The position numbers and the translations under genes are program-made. A stretch of DNA of 9,851 nt from Campylobacterota bacterium (GTDB lineage Bacteria > Campylobacterota > Campylobacteria > Campylobacterales > SZUA-545): the NCBI GenBank assembly GCA_025997415.1, contig BNUO01000070.1:1-9851 (forward strand), read 5' to 3'. The notes under the pieces were generated by a model. That model saw only the letters and a list, made by a program, of their open reading frames with translations. It ran no database searches and was not told where the DNA came from. Positions 1-7,940 of this stretch are shown piece after piece; within the stretch, counting starts at the first letter, position 1; each line of letters begins with the position of its first letter.

Positions 1-791
1 AAAAAATTAACGCCCAAACGATAAAATGCCGCAACCGCTCGTTTGTCGCCCCATTCACCATAGTTGATCTCAGCTTTTTGCTCGATATTGTTATAGTTAA
101 AGGCAATATCTACTCCACCGATCAACAGATCTTTGCGCATATCCATGATCTCGTACCCCATAGTCTCAGGGATCTTTCCTCCCATTAGAGAAAATCCTAT
201 GTTGTAATTATCATAGTTAAGCACACCTAGTGATCCGCGCGCACTTCCCAAAAAGTTTTCGTCTATTTCAAAACCCATACCGGTACCGGTTGTGATAGCA
301 ATTTTTAGGTCGCCGTTTGAAAAATCTTTGGAGTAGCCCCCTCCCCAATCGCGGTCAAAACCAAAACCATACATCGGCAATGGCTGTAACAAGTCGCCGT
401 GCGTGTCCCAGTAGGAAGCAAGACCGAAGGCTATACGGTCATGCCCTATCCACAAATCGCCTGCGGGCGTTTTGCCTTTCAGATATGCGTTGAACACCTG
501 TGTTTCGACCTCTTTCATATCTGCGTCGTATACTAAACGCAGTTGAAAACCAACGCTTGCCACATCTGCGGTCTCGGCGGAAAACTTCTGGATCAGGTCA
601 AAACCGATAGAGTTTTTTTGCATCACATCGTCCATTGTTGCAGAGCGATAGATTGCACCGTTTTCCTCAGAAGAATAGCCTACGGCCCCCTGTGCCTCAA
701 AATACAATAAACTCTCTGCTCCAAAGAGCGTTTGCGCTGCAAAAATACTCTTTGCAGCCAACGCAACGATCGCTACGAGTGTGCGTTTCAT
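1..791 (-). CDS. Porin-like outer-membrane beta-barrel protein, 3' end cut by window
   Basis: This reading frame is open from an ATG at 791 to the left edge, about 263 residues, so the C-terminus is missing. The protein begins with a signal peptide (basic MKR, then a hydrophobic stretch to about residue 20). The mature part has alternating polar and hydrophobic residues with many Gly, Tyr, Phe and Asp, as in beta-barrels. The segment DLWIGHDRIAFGL near residue 108 resembles the strand found in Gram-negative porins that read G-x-x-R/I-P-F-G-L. The start follows the stop of the upstream gene by a single base (TAAGATG), so the two are very probably co-transcribed and translationally coupled, with GGTGAG as a weak ribosome binding site. 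The promoter upstream of that neighbour suggests control by the copper regulator. No metal-binding motif is visible, so the substrate is unknown. A barrel outer-membrane protein is fairly certain; the exact family is not. Confidence 0.7.
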   Translation of the reverse strand, partial: MKRTLVAIVALAAKSIFAAQTLFGAESLLYFEAQGAVGYSSEENGAIYRSATMDDVMQKNSIGFDLIQKFSAETADVASVGFQLRLVYDADMKEVETQVFNAYLKGKTPAGDLWIGHDRIAFGLASYWDTHGDLLQPLPMYGFGFDRDWGGGYSKDFSNGDLKIAITTGTGMGFEIDENFLGSARGSLGVLNYDNYNIGFSLMGGKIPETMGYEIMDMRKDLLIGGVDIAFNYNNIEQKAEINYGEWGDKRAVAAFYRLGVNF

Positions 792-792
792 C

Positions 793-1212
793 TTAGATAC
801 TCACCGGTATCGTTGCGATATACAATTCCGTGGCGGGAGCGTCATTTGCAGCTTTCGTTTTGAAGATGAGGGTAACCTCCCATTTGCCGCGCATCACAAG
901 ACGGATCGGAAACAGATAAAACCCGCTTTTGCTGGTGGAAACTATCTTTGATGCCATCGAGTGTTGCCCCGCCATAGAAGCCATATCGTAACTGCCGATT
1001 ATGTCCAAATCGGTTATTTGTTTGCCGTCTTTGTCCCATAGCGTTACGCGCAAAATGGTTTCACCTATTTTAGGTTTTTCGACAAACTCCGCCTTAAACG
1101 AATACGAATCATTAACGATCGTCTTCGTTCCCACTTTCACTATGTCGGCATGGAGATTTACCCAAAAACCGAACGCTAAAATAAGCGTTGCCAGAAATAG
1201 TGTTTTTCTCAT
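793..1212 (-). CDS. YtkA/FixH-like periplasmic protein with Met/His cluster
   Basis: The product has 139 residues. The ATG at 1212 is preferred over one 27 bases upstream because a perfect AGGAGG (1219-1224) sits 6 bases before it and the upstream ATG falls at the likely transcription start. Residues 1-22 are a signal peptide ending in LHA. The rest is one beta-sandwich-like domain resembling the YtkA-like/FixH families: a strand with VTLWDKDGKQI, a methionine-rich turn, and the closing pattern G-x-Y-x-F-P-I-R-L-V-M-x-G-x-W. The turn around residues 76-86 carries M77, M80, H84 and M86, with M107 later, a plausible Cu(I) site. It is the first gene of a unit continuing into a porin-like gene. 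Helicobacter pylori has a copper-resistance determinant (crdA) encoding a small periplasmic protein controlled by CrdRS; a functional parallel is possible but homology is not shown here. Confidence 0.7.
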   Translation of the reverse strand: MRKTLFLATLILAFGFWVNLHADIVKVGTKTIVNDSYSFKAEFVEKPKIGETILRVTLWDKDGKQITDLDIIGSYDMASMAGQHSMASKIVSTSKSGFYLFPIRLVMRGKWEVTLIFKTKAANDAPATELYIATIPVSI

Positions 1213-1237
1213 ATTTAACCTCCTATGAAAAACTGTC

Positions 1238-1280
1238 ACGCCGTTACTTTACGCAATAGTTATGTAGAAATTATGAAGAA
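1238..1280 (-). promoter_or_regulatory. Promoter with 11-bp direct-repeat regulator box, copy A (before the YtkA gene)
   Basis: Read on the minus strand, this block holds TTCATAA (1277-1271) and TACATAA (1266-1260), whose starts are 11 bases apart, one helical turn. After 8 bases comes the -10-like hexamer TAAAGT (1251-1246). No good -35 hexamer is seen; the downstream half-repeat takes its place, as in activator-dependent OmpR/PhoB-family promoters. The block matches 7889-7931 at 34 of 43 ungapped positions, the first 15 without mismatch. Transcription would start near 1239, giving a leader of about 27 bases with AGGAGG. That the two-component regulator encoded at 2766-3434 binds here is inference. 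Confidence 0.65.
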
Positions 1281-1302
1281 AAATATGTTTTTTCATATTT
1301 TT
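1279..1302. terminator. A/T-only hairpin, possible weak terminator of the copper operon
   Basis: The arms AAAAATATG (1279-1287) and CATATTTTT (1294-1302) are perfectly complementary around a 6-base T loop. Read on the minus strand, the second arm ends in a run of T, as in an intrinsic terminator, and it lies about 100 bases after the kinase stop codon. The stem is almost all A-T, so it would be weak. It also abuts the regulator box at 1260-1277, so the same A/T-rich stretch may instead help bend DNA or bind RNA polymerase alpha subunits. Either role is tentative. Confidence 0.3.
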
Positions 1303-1402
1303 TTCAATACTTTGGAGCGTCAGACTCGCTTTTAGTTTAGGTTTAGCGGCATTGAATGACAAGAGGTGGGTGTATTCAGGATAAGAAGCATTTCTATCGC
1401 TC

Positions 1403-2776
1403 CTAGTCGATTGGGAGCGTTATGGTGAAGGTTGTTGGGCGCATAAAGGCGCGGACAACGCCGCCGTGCGCGGTGATAATCGCTTTTACGATCGCAAGTC
1501 CAATCCCAACGCCGCCAGTTTTGCGGCTTCGCGATCGATCGGCGCGGTAAAATCGTTCAAACACAAAATCAATATCGTTTTCGTCAATTCCGTCTCCATC
1601 GTCGATTACGCAGATTTTGGCAAAATGATCAACAGTGATAACGCTAATTTTAACGGTTTTATATGCATATTTGATCGCGTTACTAAGCAGATTTGCGATC
1701 ACCTGCATAATTCGTTGTTCGTCGGCTATAACGATCGTACTAACGCCAAGCACTTCGATGGTTAAATTGCGTTTTTGAAGCTCGCCCGCGAACGCCGCCG
1801 CGCTATTTTTTGCCAGCGATAAAAGATCAATTTCTCGTTTTTCCAGCACGATATTTTCGCTTTCGGCTTCCGCGAGATTTTCCAGATCCGCGATCAGAGC
1901 CGTTACTCTATGCGCCTCGTCAAGAATGCTATTTAATCGTTCGTTTGTCGGTTGCCAAACGCCGTCGATCATTGCTTCTAAATGAGAGGAAATTGCGCAT
2001 AAGGGCGTACGAAGTTCATGGGCAACATCAGATGTTAAACGCTTTCGCAGTAACACCGCCGTACTAAGTCGATTTTCAAGAAAATTGATCGCGTTTTGTA
2101 GATCGCTTAGTTCGCGCGTATGGGTTTTTTCCGCAAGCTGTTGATCGTAGTTACCAAGCGCGATCTCTCTTGCTTTTTTTGCGCTGAGCACAATCGGTTT
2201 TGAAATACGAAATGCGAGCAGACTTCCTGCGATAAATGATAAAATTGCCGCTACAATGCTAGAATAGATAAAAACCAGCGCGAGTTTATCCAGAAAAATA
2301 AAATCATTTTCACTCAAAAAAAACGGCGCATAATAACTAATATCAACAGATCCGAGTGCGCGATCGCCATCTGTAATATCAAACCGTTGTGTGATCACCG
2401 CTCCGTTACTATTTGGGCGTTTGATCTCCATCTGTTCGGTGATCATAGACATCATCTCTACACATCTGCTCATATCGTGATTTTCTGCGTCCCAGATCAC
2501 ACCTAGATCATCAAAAACTTTGATCAAATATCCATCGCCAAGCGCACTCATGCCGATTCCGTGAATGTAATCCCTGTTCCAGCCGTCAAAACCATACGCG
2601 ATCGATAGGTTTGAAACAAGCAGATCAAGGCGCGTTTTTTCACGATCGATCGCGTAGTGATCAAACTGCCCTTGCAGCATATGGTTTGCCAAAAATCCTG
2701 CGATTGTAACGCATAGAAGCGTGATAAATAAAATCACTAAACTTAGCTGCGATCGAAGAGTGATATTAAATTGCAA
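1403..2776 (-). CDS. Sensor histidine kinase, copper-type candidate (CopS/CusS/CrdS-like)
   Basis: This 457-residue membrane kinase starts at a TTG: an in-frame TAG lies four codons upstream and no ATG is near. The reading frame overlaps the response-regulator gene by 11 bases. Layout: TM1 about 11-33, a periplasmic sensor about 34-160, TM2 about 163-189, a HAMP linker, then the dimerisation helix with H253 in DVAHELRTPL. The ATPase domain shows the N box (NLLSNAIKY, 362-370), G1 (DDGDGID, 392-398), F box (FVFERFYR, 404-411) and G2 (GVGIGLAI, 422-429), so all catalytic boxes are present. The sensor holds H100, M102, C105, M108, M109, M111 and M116, which would suit Cu(I) or Ag(I). Autophosphorylation on H253 and transfer to the adjacent regulator is the expected reaction. 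The operon context suggests a copper signal, but no residue proves it. Confidence 0.88.
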   Translation of the reverse strand: MQFNITLRSQLSLVILFITLLCVTIAGFLANHMLQGQFDHYAIDREKTRLDLLVSNLSIAYGFDGWNRDYIHGIGMSALGDGYLIKVFDDLGVIWDAENHDMSRCVEMMSMITEQMEIKRPNSNGAVITQRFDITDGDRALGSVDISYYAPFFLSENDFIFLDKLALVFIYSSIVAAILSFIAGSLLAFRISKPIVLSAKKAREIALGNYDQQLAEKTHTRELSDLQNAINFLENRLSTAVLLRKRLTSDVAHELRTPLCAISSHLEAMIDGVWQPTNERLNSILDEAHRVTALIADLENLAEAESENIVLEKREIDLLSLAKNSAAAFAGELQKRNLTIEVLGVSTIVIADEQRIMQVIANLLSNAIKYAYKTVKISVITVDHFAKICVIDDGDGIDENDIDFVFERFYRADRSRSRKTGGVGIGLAIVKAIITAHGGVVRAFMRPTTFTITLPID

Positions 2777-3434
2777 AACGGTAGCCTAGTCCGTGTGCGG
2801 TGATGATCAGGCGCGGGTTTTTTGGATCGGATTCGATCTTTTGACGCAGATTTTTGATGTGCGTATCGATAACGCGATCGTAACCGTCAAAATCAATATC
2901 CAGCGCAGCGTCGATCAGCCGCTCACGCGACAGCGATTCGCCGTTGGCGTTGATGAGAGCAAAAAATAGCTTAGTTTCACTCTGTGTAAGCGTGATTGTC
3001 TCGCCATTTTTTCGTACAATTTTTAGCTTAGTATCTACTTCAATATCGCCGATTTTTAGTCGTTCATTACCGCTCTCGCTGCGGCGCAGAAGCGCTTCAA
3101 TTCTAGCGACTAATTCGGGCAGGCTAAACGGTTTTGTGATGTAATCATCAGCGCCCAGTTTTAGCCCGTTGATCGTATCAGTTTTGGCGGTTTTTGCGGT
3201 GAGTATAATGATTGGCGTATTTGATCGTTTGCGTATGATCTCGCATAGCTCTTCACCGCTGTAATCGGGCAGCATTAGATCGAGCAAAACCAGCGCGATC
3301 GCCTCTTTTTCAAAGAGTTTGAGCGCAGTTTCACCCGTTTCCGCAGTGATCACTCTGTAGCCGCTATACTCTAAATACGATGCGATCGCTTCTGTGATTT
3401 TTGGCTCATCATCAACTGCCAAAATCGTCTTCAT
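2766..3434 (-). CDS. OmpR/PhoB-family response regulator, copper-type candidate (CopR/CusR/CrdR-like)
   Basis: The 222-residue protein has a full receiver domain: acidic pair D8-D9, phospho-acceptor D52 in LLDLMLPD, T79 and K101 in the switch positions. From about 125 to 222 follows a winged-helix DNA-binding domain with the recognition region RVIDTHIKNLRQKI and the C-terminal hairpin motif HGLGYRF. Length is normal for the family. The ATG at 3434 lies 6 bases after the stop of the small HMA gene and has no clear Shine-Dalgarno sequence, so translation is probably coupled. Its 3' end overlaps the kinase gene by 11 bases. Its likely targets are the two near-identical direct-repeat promoters at 7889-7931 and 1238-1280; the first drives its own operon, which would give positive feedback. 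The specific metal is inferred only from the neighbours. Confidence 0.9.
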   Translation of the reverse strand: MKTILAVDDEPKITEAIASYLEYSGYRVITAETGETALKLFEKEAIALVLLDLMLPDYSGEELCEIIRKRSNTPIIILTAKTAKTDTINGLKLGADDYITKPFSLPELVARIEALLRRSESGNERLKIGDIEVDTKLKIVRKNGETITLTQSETKLFFALINANGESLSRERLIDAALDIDFDGYDRVIDTHIKNLRQKIESDPKNPRLIITAHGLGYRFAI

Positions 3435-3440
3435 CTGCTG

Positions 3441-3644
3441 CTACGAAACGACATCGTATCCCGCATCGTCGATCGCGGCTTTAACCTCATCTAAACTATG
3501 TTTTTCGATGTCGATCGCAAACGAAACTGTTTTTGCTTTTAGATCGACAACGACATTTTGCGCAAGAGGCGCAAGCGCTTCATTAACTGCTTTTACGCAG
3601 TGTTGGCAGGACATTCCATCGACTTTTAGCGTTGTGTTTTCCAT
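3441..3644 (-). CDS. copZ: Small HMA-domain copper chaperone (CopZ/CopP-like)
   Basis: This is a stand-alone heavy-metal-associated domain of 67 residues, the usual size for CopZ/CopP. The metal loop GMSCQHC covers residues 10-16, with C13 and C16 as ligands, and the beta-alpha-beta-beta-alpha-beta fold is readable, ending in the common DDAGYDV. It should carry one Cu(I) in the cytosol and pass it to the CopA encoded 663 bases upstream. The His between the cysteines differs from the CAAC loops of the other two HMA domains here; a His at this position occurs in some copper chaperones. AAGGA at 3651-3655, 6 bases before the ATG, is a good ribosome binding site. It lies 27 bases after the lipoprotein gene and 6 before the response regulator, within the same operon. 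The symbol is assigned by function. Confidence 0.85.
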   Translation of the reverse strand: MENTTLKVDGMSCQHCVKAVNEALAPLAQNVVVDLKAKTVSFAIDIEKHSLDEVKAAIDDAGYDVVS

Positions 3645-3671
3645 TGGTTTTCCTTGTTTTTGTCTGCGATC

Positions 3672-4310
3672 TTAGCGTAAATTAAACGGCTTGAGCAGCT
3701 TATCGACTTCGATCGGCTTTCCGTTTTCATCGTCAATGGTAACTTTGGCAAAAATCCAGCCCGAAACCGCATTGACATCAACTCCGGCGGCAATAAACGG
3801 CGTAGGATCGAGCACAAAAACCATATCTTTATCGTTTTTTGCCAGATCTTTTGCCCACTCAAAGAGGTTGCCGTTGCCCAGATTGACGCCGTAGTGATCG
3901 AGCGCGGCGTGGTAGCCGACCGCCGCTCTGTTGGTTTTGACGATCGACTCGTATGCGCCGATCGCAGTTGTGGAAGCCTCGCCCAGCTTAGCGGTGATTG
4001 TTAGTTTTTGACCATCGCTTTTAATCCAAATCGGCAGCTTGTCCTCGTCCAGTCCAGCCTCCAAAAACGGCGCGAGGCTCAGTCGAACTCCTGCGCCATC
4101 GCCCCAGAAAAATAGCGCGGTTTGATCGGGTGCGGCGATCGTAAAGCCGCCAAAACCGCCGTTTAATTCCGCCTCTCCGAAGCGGTTTTTTGCGCCTCCC
4201 GCCGCCGAGACCATCTCGCCAAAAGCGCGGGTCGAGTCTGTGCCGACGACATCGAGTTTTGAGCAGCCAAACGCCATCAAGAGCGCGGCGATCAGGACAA
4301 TTTTTTTCAC
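3672..4310 (-). CDS. Predicted lipoprotein of unknown family in the copper operon
   Basis: The product has 212 residues and starts at GTG. That codon overlaps the copA stop as GTGA, with AAGGA 6 bases before it, so it is tightly coupled to copA. Residues 1-16 are a lipoprotein signal (MKK, hydrophobic core, AFG-Cys), so C16 should be lipidated and the protein anchored facing the periplasm. The rest has no transmembrane segment, and apart from the lipid Cys it has very few Cys, Met or His, so it does not look like a metal carrier. Noticeable segments are a Gly-rich GGFGGFTI near 51-58, [32 protein letters not shown] and a C-terminal [13 protein letters not shown] followed by KLLKPF. I do not recognise the family. 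Its place between copA and copZ suggests a periplasmic role linked to copper export, such as a scaffold or modulator, but that is a guess. Confidence 0.75.
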   Translation of the reverse strand: MKKIVLIAALLMAFGCSKLDVVGTDSTRAFGEMVSAAGGAKNRFGEAELNGGFGGFTIAAPDQTALFFWGDGAGVRLSLAPFLEAGLDEDKLPIWIKSDGQKLTITAKLGEASTTAIGAYESIVKTNRAAVGYHAALDHYGVNLGNGNLFEWAKDLAKNDKDMVFVLDPTPFIAAGVDVNAVSGWIFAKVTIDDENGKPIEVDKLLKPFNLR

Positions 4311-6538
4311 AGTTTTTCCTTTTTGATGGGTTTGAATCGCTTGAGCCTGAGAGCGTTTGTAAGCACTGAAACCGAGCTTAAACTCATCGCCAGCGCAGCG
4401 ATAATCGGGCTAAGCAGAATGCCAAAAAACGGGTACAAAACTCCTGCGGCGATCGGAATGCCCAAGATGTTGTAGCCAAACGCCCAGCCGAGATTTTGCT
4501 TGATATTGACGATCGTGCGGCGGCTTAATTCGATCGCCGTTGGCACATCTAAAAGGTCGCTTCGCATCAGTACAATCCCTGCCGATTCGATCGCCACATC
4601 TGTTCCGCTGCCGATCGCAATGCCGATGTCGGCGCGGGCAAGCGCGGGCGTGTCGTTGATCCCGTCGCCCACCATCGCCACTATTTCGCCCGCCTCTTGC
4701 AGCTTTTGCACCTCGCGTGCCTTATCCTGCGGAAGTACCTCTGAAAGTACAGCGCTAACGCCCGCTTCTCGTGCGATCGCCTCCGCCGTTTCGCGGTTAT
4801 CGCCTGTGATCATCACCACTTTAAGACCCATTTCGCCAAGTCGCGCGATCGCAGCGCGGCTGCTCGGTTTGATCGTGTCCGCAACGGCGATCGCGCCCGC
4901 AAGTTTGCCGCCGATGGCAACAAACATCGCCGTTTTGCCATCGTGCGCAAGTTTATCCGCCGCGATCGCTAGTTCGCCAATCTCAACGCCACGATCTGCA
5001 AGTAGTTTCTGATTTCCGATCAGTACTGCGCTCCCATCGATAAATGCCTCGATCCCAAGCCCAGTAAGCGATGTAAAACTATTAGTTTTGAGTAGTTTTT
5101 CGTTGCAAGATTTGACGATCGCCCGTGCGAGCGGGTGTTCGGAGTTCGCTTCGGCAGAGGCGGCGATTAGCAGCAGCCGCGCTTCGTCGATACCGCAGGC
5201 GATCACATCGGTTACAGAGGGCTGTCCCAGCGTGATCGTGCCCGTTTTGTCGAGTACAACCGCGCTGATCTTGTGCGCCATTTCCAGCGCCTCGCCGCTT
5301 TTGATCAGTATCCCGTGCTGTGCGCCTTTGCCTGTGGCAACCATAATCGCCGTTGGCGTTGCTAACCCAAGTGCGCAGGGGCAGGCAATGACCAAAATTG
5401 AGATGAAAATCGTCAGCGCAAATTCAAGATCGCGCGTGAAAGCAAACCACGCAACGCCCGCAACGGCGGCAATAACGCAGACGATTGGCACAAAGTAGCC
5501 CGAAACCACATCGGCAAGCCGCGCGATCGGCGCTTTTGAGCCTTGCGCCTCCTCAACCAGCTTTGCGATCCGCGCTAACGCCGTTTCGCTGCCCACCTTT
5601 TGGGCGCAAAAGAGAAATGATCCGTGCGCGTTGATCGTGGCGGCAAAAACCGTATCGCCGCTGCGCTTAAGCACGGGCAGACTCTCGCCCGTGAGCATCG
5701 ACTCATCGACCGCGCTCTCACCGCTGACAACCGTTCCATCGACGGGGATCTTCGCGCCCGGTTTGACAACAAGCAGATCGCCTTTGACGACCGCTTCGAT
5801 CGCCACCTCCACATCGCCGCTTTCGCGCCGCACGATCGCGGTTTTTGGCGTGAGTTCAAGGAGCTTTTTGATCGCCTCGCCCGCGCGTCCTTTGGCGATC
5901 GCCTCGAGCGTTTTACCCAGCAAAATCAGCGTGATAATCACGCCCGCACTCTCAAAATAGAGCGATTCAACCCGCACAAAACCGCCCGTAAAGATCAGCG
6001 CCGTGTTGTAAAGGCTATACAAGATCGCCGCGCTTGTGCCTATGGCGATGAGGCTGTCCATATTTGGGCTGCGCTGCCAAAGCGTCTTGAAACCAACCAG
6101 ATAAAACCTGTAACCAACCGCTACGATCGGGATCGTCAGCAGCAGTTCGACCAGCGCATAGAGCGCGGGAAACTGCATTGGATTTAGCGCCGAAGGCATT
6201 GGCAGATTGATGAATGCGATCATCGGCGCCATTGCGATATACAGAAGCGGGATCGCAAAAATCGCCGAGATCGCCAGCTTGATCTTGAGCGTTTTGACCG
6301 CCTCGTCGTGCGAGTCGCCGCTTCTTGCCAGATCGACCGCTTCGTAGCCCGCTTTTTTGACAACGGCTTTGATCGCTTCGATCGTTTGCGTCTGTTCGTC
6401 AAAGGAGATCGAGAGCTTTTCGGCGGCGTAATTGACGCTTGCGCTCTGAATACCGCCTAGTTTTCCGACAACCTTTTCGATCCGCCTCGCGCACGCCGCG
6501 CAGGTCATTCCCGTAACTCCTAAAATCTCGTTTGTCAA
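4307..6538 (-). CDS. copA: Cu(I)-exporting P1B-1-type ATPase CopA
   Basis: This 743-residue inner-membrane pump uses ATP to move Cu(I) out of the cytosol. One N-terminal HMA domain has GMTCAAC at 10-16. Two helices (about 85-110 and 125-145) precede the ATPase core. The actuator loop carries TGES at 283-286, transmembrane helix 6 carries the CPC site at 386-388, and the phosphorylation loop has DKTGT with D430. The nucleotide domain has SEHP with H468-P469, followed by TGD (578-580) and GDGIND (624-629). YN at 689-690 in helix 7 and M718-x-x-S721-S722 in helix 8 complete the Cu(I)/Ag(I) signature, separating it from zinc/cadmium pumps. No catalytic residue is missing. The start is TTG within TTGA, overlapping the upstream stop, with AGGAG 7 bases before it. 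The lipoprotein gene follows with another 4-base overlap. A CtpA/CcoI-type role in oxidase assembly is possible, but the operon favours detoxification. Confidence 0.95.
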   Translation of the reverse strand: MTNEILGVTGMTCAACARRIEKVVGKLGGIQSASVNYAAEKLSISFDEQTQTIEAIKAVVKKAGYEAVDLARSGDSHDEAVKTLKIKLAISAIFAIPLLYIAMAPMIAFINLPMPSALNPMQFPALYALVELLLTIPIVAVGYRFYLVGFKTLWQRSPNMDSLIAIGTSAAILYSLYNTALIFTGGFVRVESLYFESAGVIITLILLGKTLEAIAKGRAGEAIKKLLELTPKTAIVRRESGDVEVAIEAVVKGDLLVVKPGAKIPVDGTVVSGESAVDESMLTGESLPVLKRSGDTVFAATINAHGSFLFCAQKVGSETALARIAKLVEEAQGSKAPIARLADVVSGYFVPIVCVIAAVAGVAWFAFTRDLEFALTIFISILVIACPCALGLATPTAIMVATGKGAQHGILIKSGEALEMAHKISAVVLDKTGTITLGQPSVTDVIACGIDEARLLLIAASAEANSEHPLARAIVKSCNEKLLKTNSFTSLTGLGIEAFIDGSAVLIGNQKLLADRGVEIGELAIAADKLAHDGKTAMFVAIGGKLAGAIAVADTIKPSSRAAIARLGEMGLKVVMITGDNRETAEAIAREAGVSAVLSEVLPQDKAREVQKLQEAGEIVAMVGDGINDTPALARADIGIAIGSGTDVAIESAGIVLMRSDLLDVPTAIELSRRTIVNIKQNLGWAFGYNILGIPIAAGVLYPFFGILLSPIIAALAMSLSSVSVLTNALRLKRFKPIKKEKL

Positions 6539-7875
6539 TTTGCCGCTCCTGTAACTGTGATTGTGCTGCGGATCATTCCCATATAGCAGCTATACCTGAA
6601 AACTCCCTCGCGTTTGGGCATAAACTCGATGATATTTTCGCCCGATTTGAAGGTGTGTCGAATGCCATATTCGCCGATGATCATACGGTAATTGCAGCCA
6701 TTGAGCGTTCCTAGCGGCGCGTTGATGACCCAGCGAACGGGTTTATTTGCGCTCACCGTGATCGCGGGGTAACGACCCGACTGAAGCGTGCTGCGGACGA
6801 TCTGTATATCGCCCTCGCTCTCTGCGCTTGCGCTGTTTTGCCGCTTTGCGTTTTCAACGACCGCGCCAACGCCGCTTAGATCGGGCATAGCGGTTTTGAC
6901 GAGGCTTAGCCCACTTGCGCCCAGCGTCAAGCCCATCACCATGACGATCACGCCGCCGACGCTAAGCGCTTTTAGCGCGTACTTTTGAGCCAACATCGAA
7001 CTTGCCGCGCCCAGCATAAACATCACAGGCAGAGTGCCGAGCGCAAAAAACGCCATCGAAAGCGAGCCGCGAACTGCGCTTGCCGTGCCGAGCGCGTACA
7101 GTTGCATAGCGATCAGCGCTCCGCAGGGCATAAACGAGTTGATCAGCCCAATGACAAACGCGCTTTTTTGGTTTGCGCGGAGTTTTGCGAAGGCGAGCGC
7201 AAGGCGCGGCGGCAGTTTGGGCAGCAGCTTTGACGGGCTGGGAATGACACCGATCAGGCTTAAACCAAAGGCAAGCAGCAAAATGGCGGCAAAGAGTTCA
7301 ATCGCGCCCCGCGCCTGATCGCTTAGGGCAATCTGCGAACCGATCGCGCCCAGACAAAAGCCCACGATCGCGTAGCCCGCCACGCGCCCCAAGTTGTAGA
7401 GCAGACTGGGTTTGAACGCGCCCAGCCGCCCGCCGCCGCTTCCGAGCGATAGGCAGACCGAGAGGTTGATCCCGCCGCACATCGCCACACAGTGCAAGGA
7501 GGTGAGCGCACCGATGACGAGGAGCGCACCGTAGCCCATCGTCTCGGTGGCAAGCTCAAAATCCGCCGCAAGTGCGAAAACTCCGAAAAAATCAAGCGCA
7601 TAAAAGATTGTGATCGCAAGCGTCAAAAACAGGAGGGCTTTTAGCCAAGCGGATTGTGGTGGGTGATCTGTCGCGCCGTAGCCCAGCTTTTCGATCGACT
7701 GTATGAGCGCTTGGAGATTGACGACCGCTTCGTTGTATTCGACCGTTGCCGAGCCGTTTTCGTAGCTCACTTCCGCGCCGATCACGCCGCCTAGTTTTGC
7801 GAGGGCGCGTTTGATACGATCGCGGCAGGCGGCGCAGCGCATACCGTCAATGTACAGAGTTGCCGTAGCGCTCAT
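6535..7875 (-). CDS. HMA - TauE/SafE-like membrane protein - cupredoxin fusion
   Basis: This is the first gene of the operon; the 446-residue product has three parts. Residues 1-68 form an HMA domain with GMRCAAC (C14, C17). Residues about 78-330 form a polytopic membrane region of the sulfite-exporter TauE/SafE or UreH-like type, with two signature half-repeats, [11 protein letters not shown] (H128, C129, C133) and INSFMPCGA (P250, C251), related in layout to DsbD-type transporters. After a polar linker (about 340-356), residues 357-446 look like a cupredoxin fold closing in YSCYMGM, with C394, C430, M432 and M434 as possible ligands. Such fusions are known but poorly characterised; a role in moving or storing copper, or moving reductant, across the inner membrane is inferred. 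Sulfite export is unlikely here. AGGAGG (7880-7885) lies 4 bases before the ATG. The stop overlaps the copA start as TTGA. Confidence 0.85.
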   Translation of the reverse strand: MSATATLYIDGMRCAACRDRIKRALAKLGGVIGAEVSYENGSATVEYNEAVVNLQALIQSIEKLGYGATDHPPQSAWLKALLFLTLAITIFYALDFFGVFALAADFELATETMGYGALLVIGALTSLHCVAMCGGINLSVCLSLGSGGGRLGAFKPSLLYNLGRVAGYAIVGFCLGAIGSQIALSDQARGAIELFAAILLLAFGLSLIGVIPSPSKLLPKLPPRLALAFAKLRANQKSAFVIGLINSFMPCGALIAMQLYALGTASAVRGSLSMAFFALGTLPVMFMLGAASSMLAQKYALKALSVGGVIVMVMGLTLGASGLSLVKTAMPDLSGVGAVVENAKRQNSASAESEGDIQIVRSTLQSGRYPAITVSANKPVRWVINAPLGTLNGCNYRMIIGEYGIRHTFKSGENIIEFMPKREGVFRYSCYMGMIRSTITVTGAAN

Positions 7876-7888
7876 TTTGCCTCCTAAA

Positions 7889-7931
7889 ACGGCGGTATCG
7901 TACGCAAAAGATTTGAAGAAATTATGAAGAA
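7889..7931 (-). promoter_or_regulatory. Promoter with 11-bp direct-repeat regulator box, copy B (before the copper operon)
   Basis: On the minus strand the half-repeats TTCATAA (7928-7922) and TTCAAAT (7917-7911) have starts 11 bases apart. Eight bases later comes the -10-like TACGAT (7902-7897) within TTGCGTACGATACC. The predicted start near 7890 gives a leader of about 15 bases carrying AGGAGG. The block matches 1238-1280 at 34 of 43 positions with the same internal spacing. The box replaces a recognisable -35 element, as in activation by OmpR-family regulators. Autoregulation by the operon's own regulator is the simplest reading. Confidence 0.65.
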
Positions 7932-7940
7932 CTGTTGCCG

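Noticed and set aside
1213..1239. N-terminal extension of the YtkA-like protein to an ATG at 1239
   Set aside because: The AGGAGG at 1219-1224 points to the ATG at 1212, the signal peptide begins there, and 1239 is about the predicted transcription start.
1316..1334. Hairpin AGCG...CGCT after the kinase gene as a terminator
   Set aside because: Only four pairs with a 7-base loop and no T run on either strand.
4500..5498. Two plus-strand open frames opposite copA
   Set aside because: Ser/Ala/Ile-rich shadows of the ATPase coding strand; no ribosome binding site or recognisable motif.
5624..6187. Long plus-strand open frame opposite copA (187 codons)
   Set aside because: It is antisense to a complete P-type ATPase with every catalytic motif, and its translation is Arg/Asp-rich with no domain pattern.
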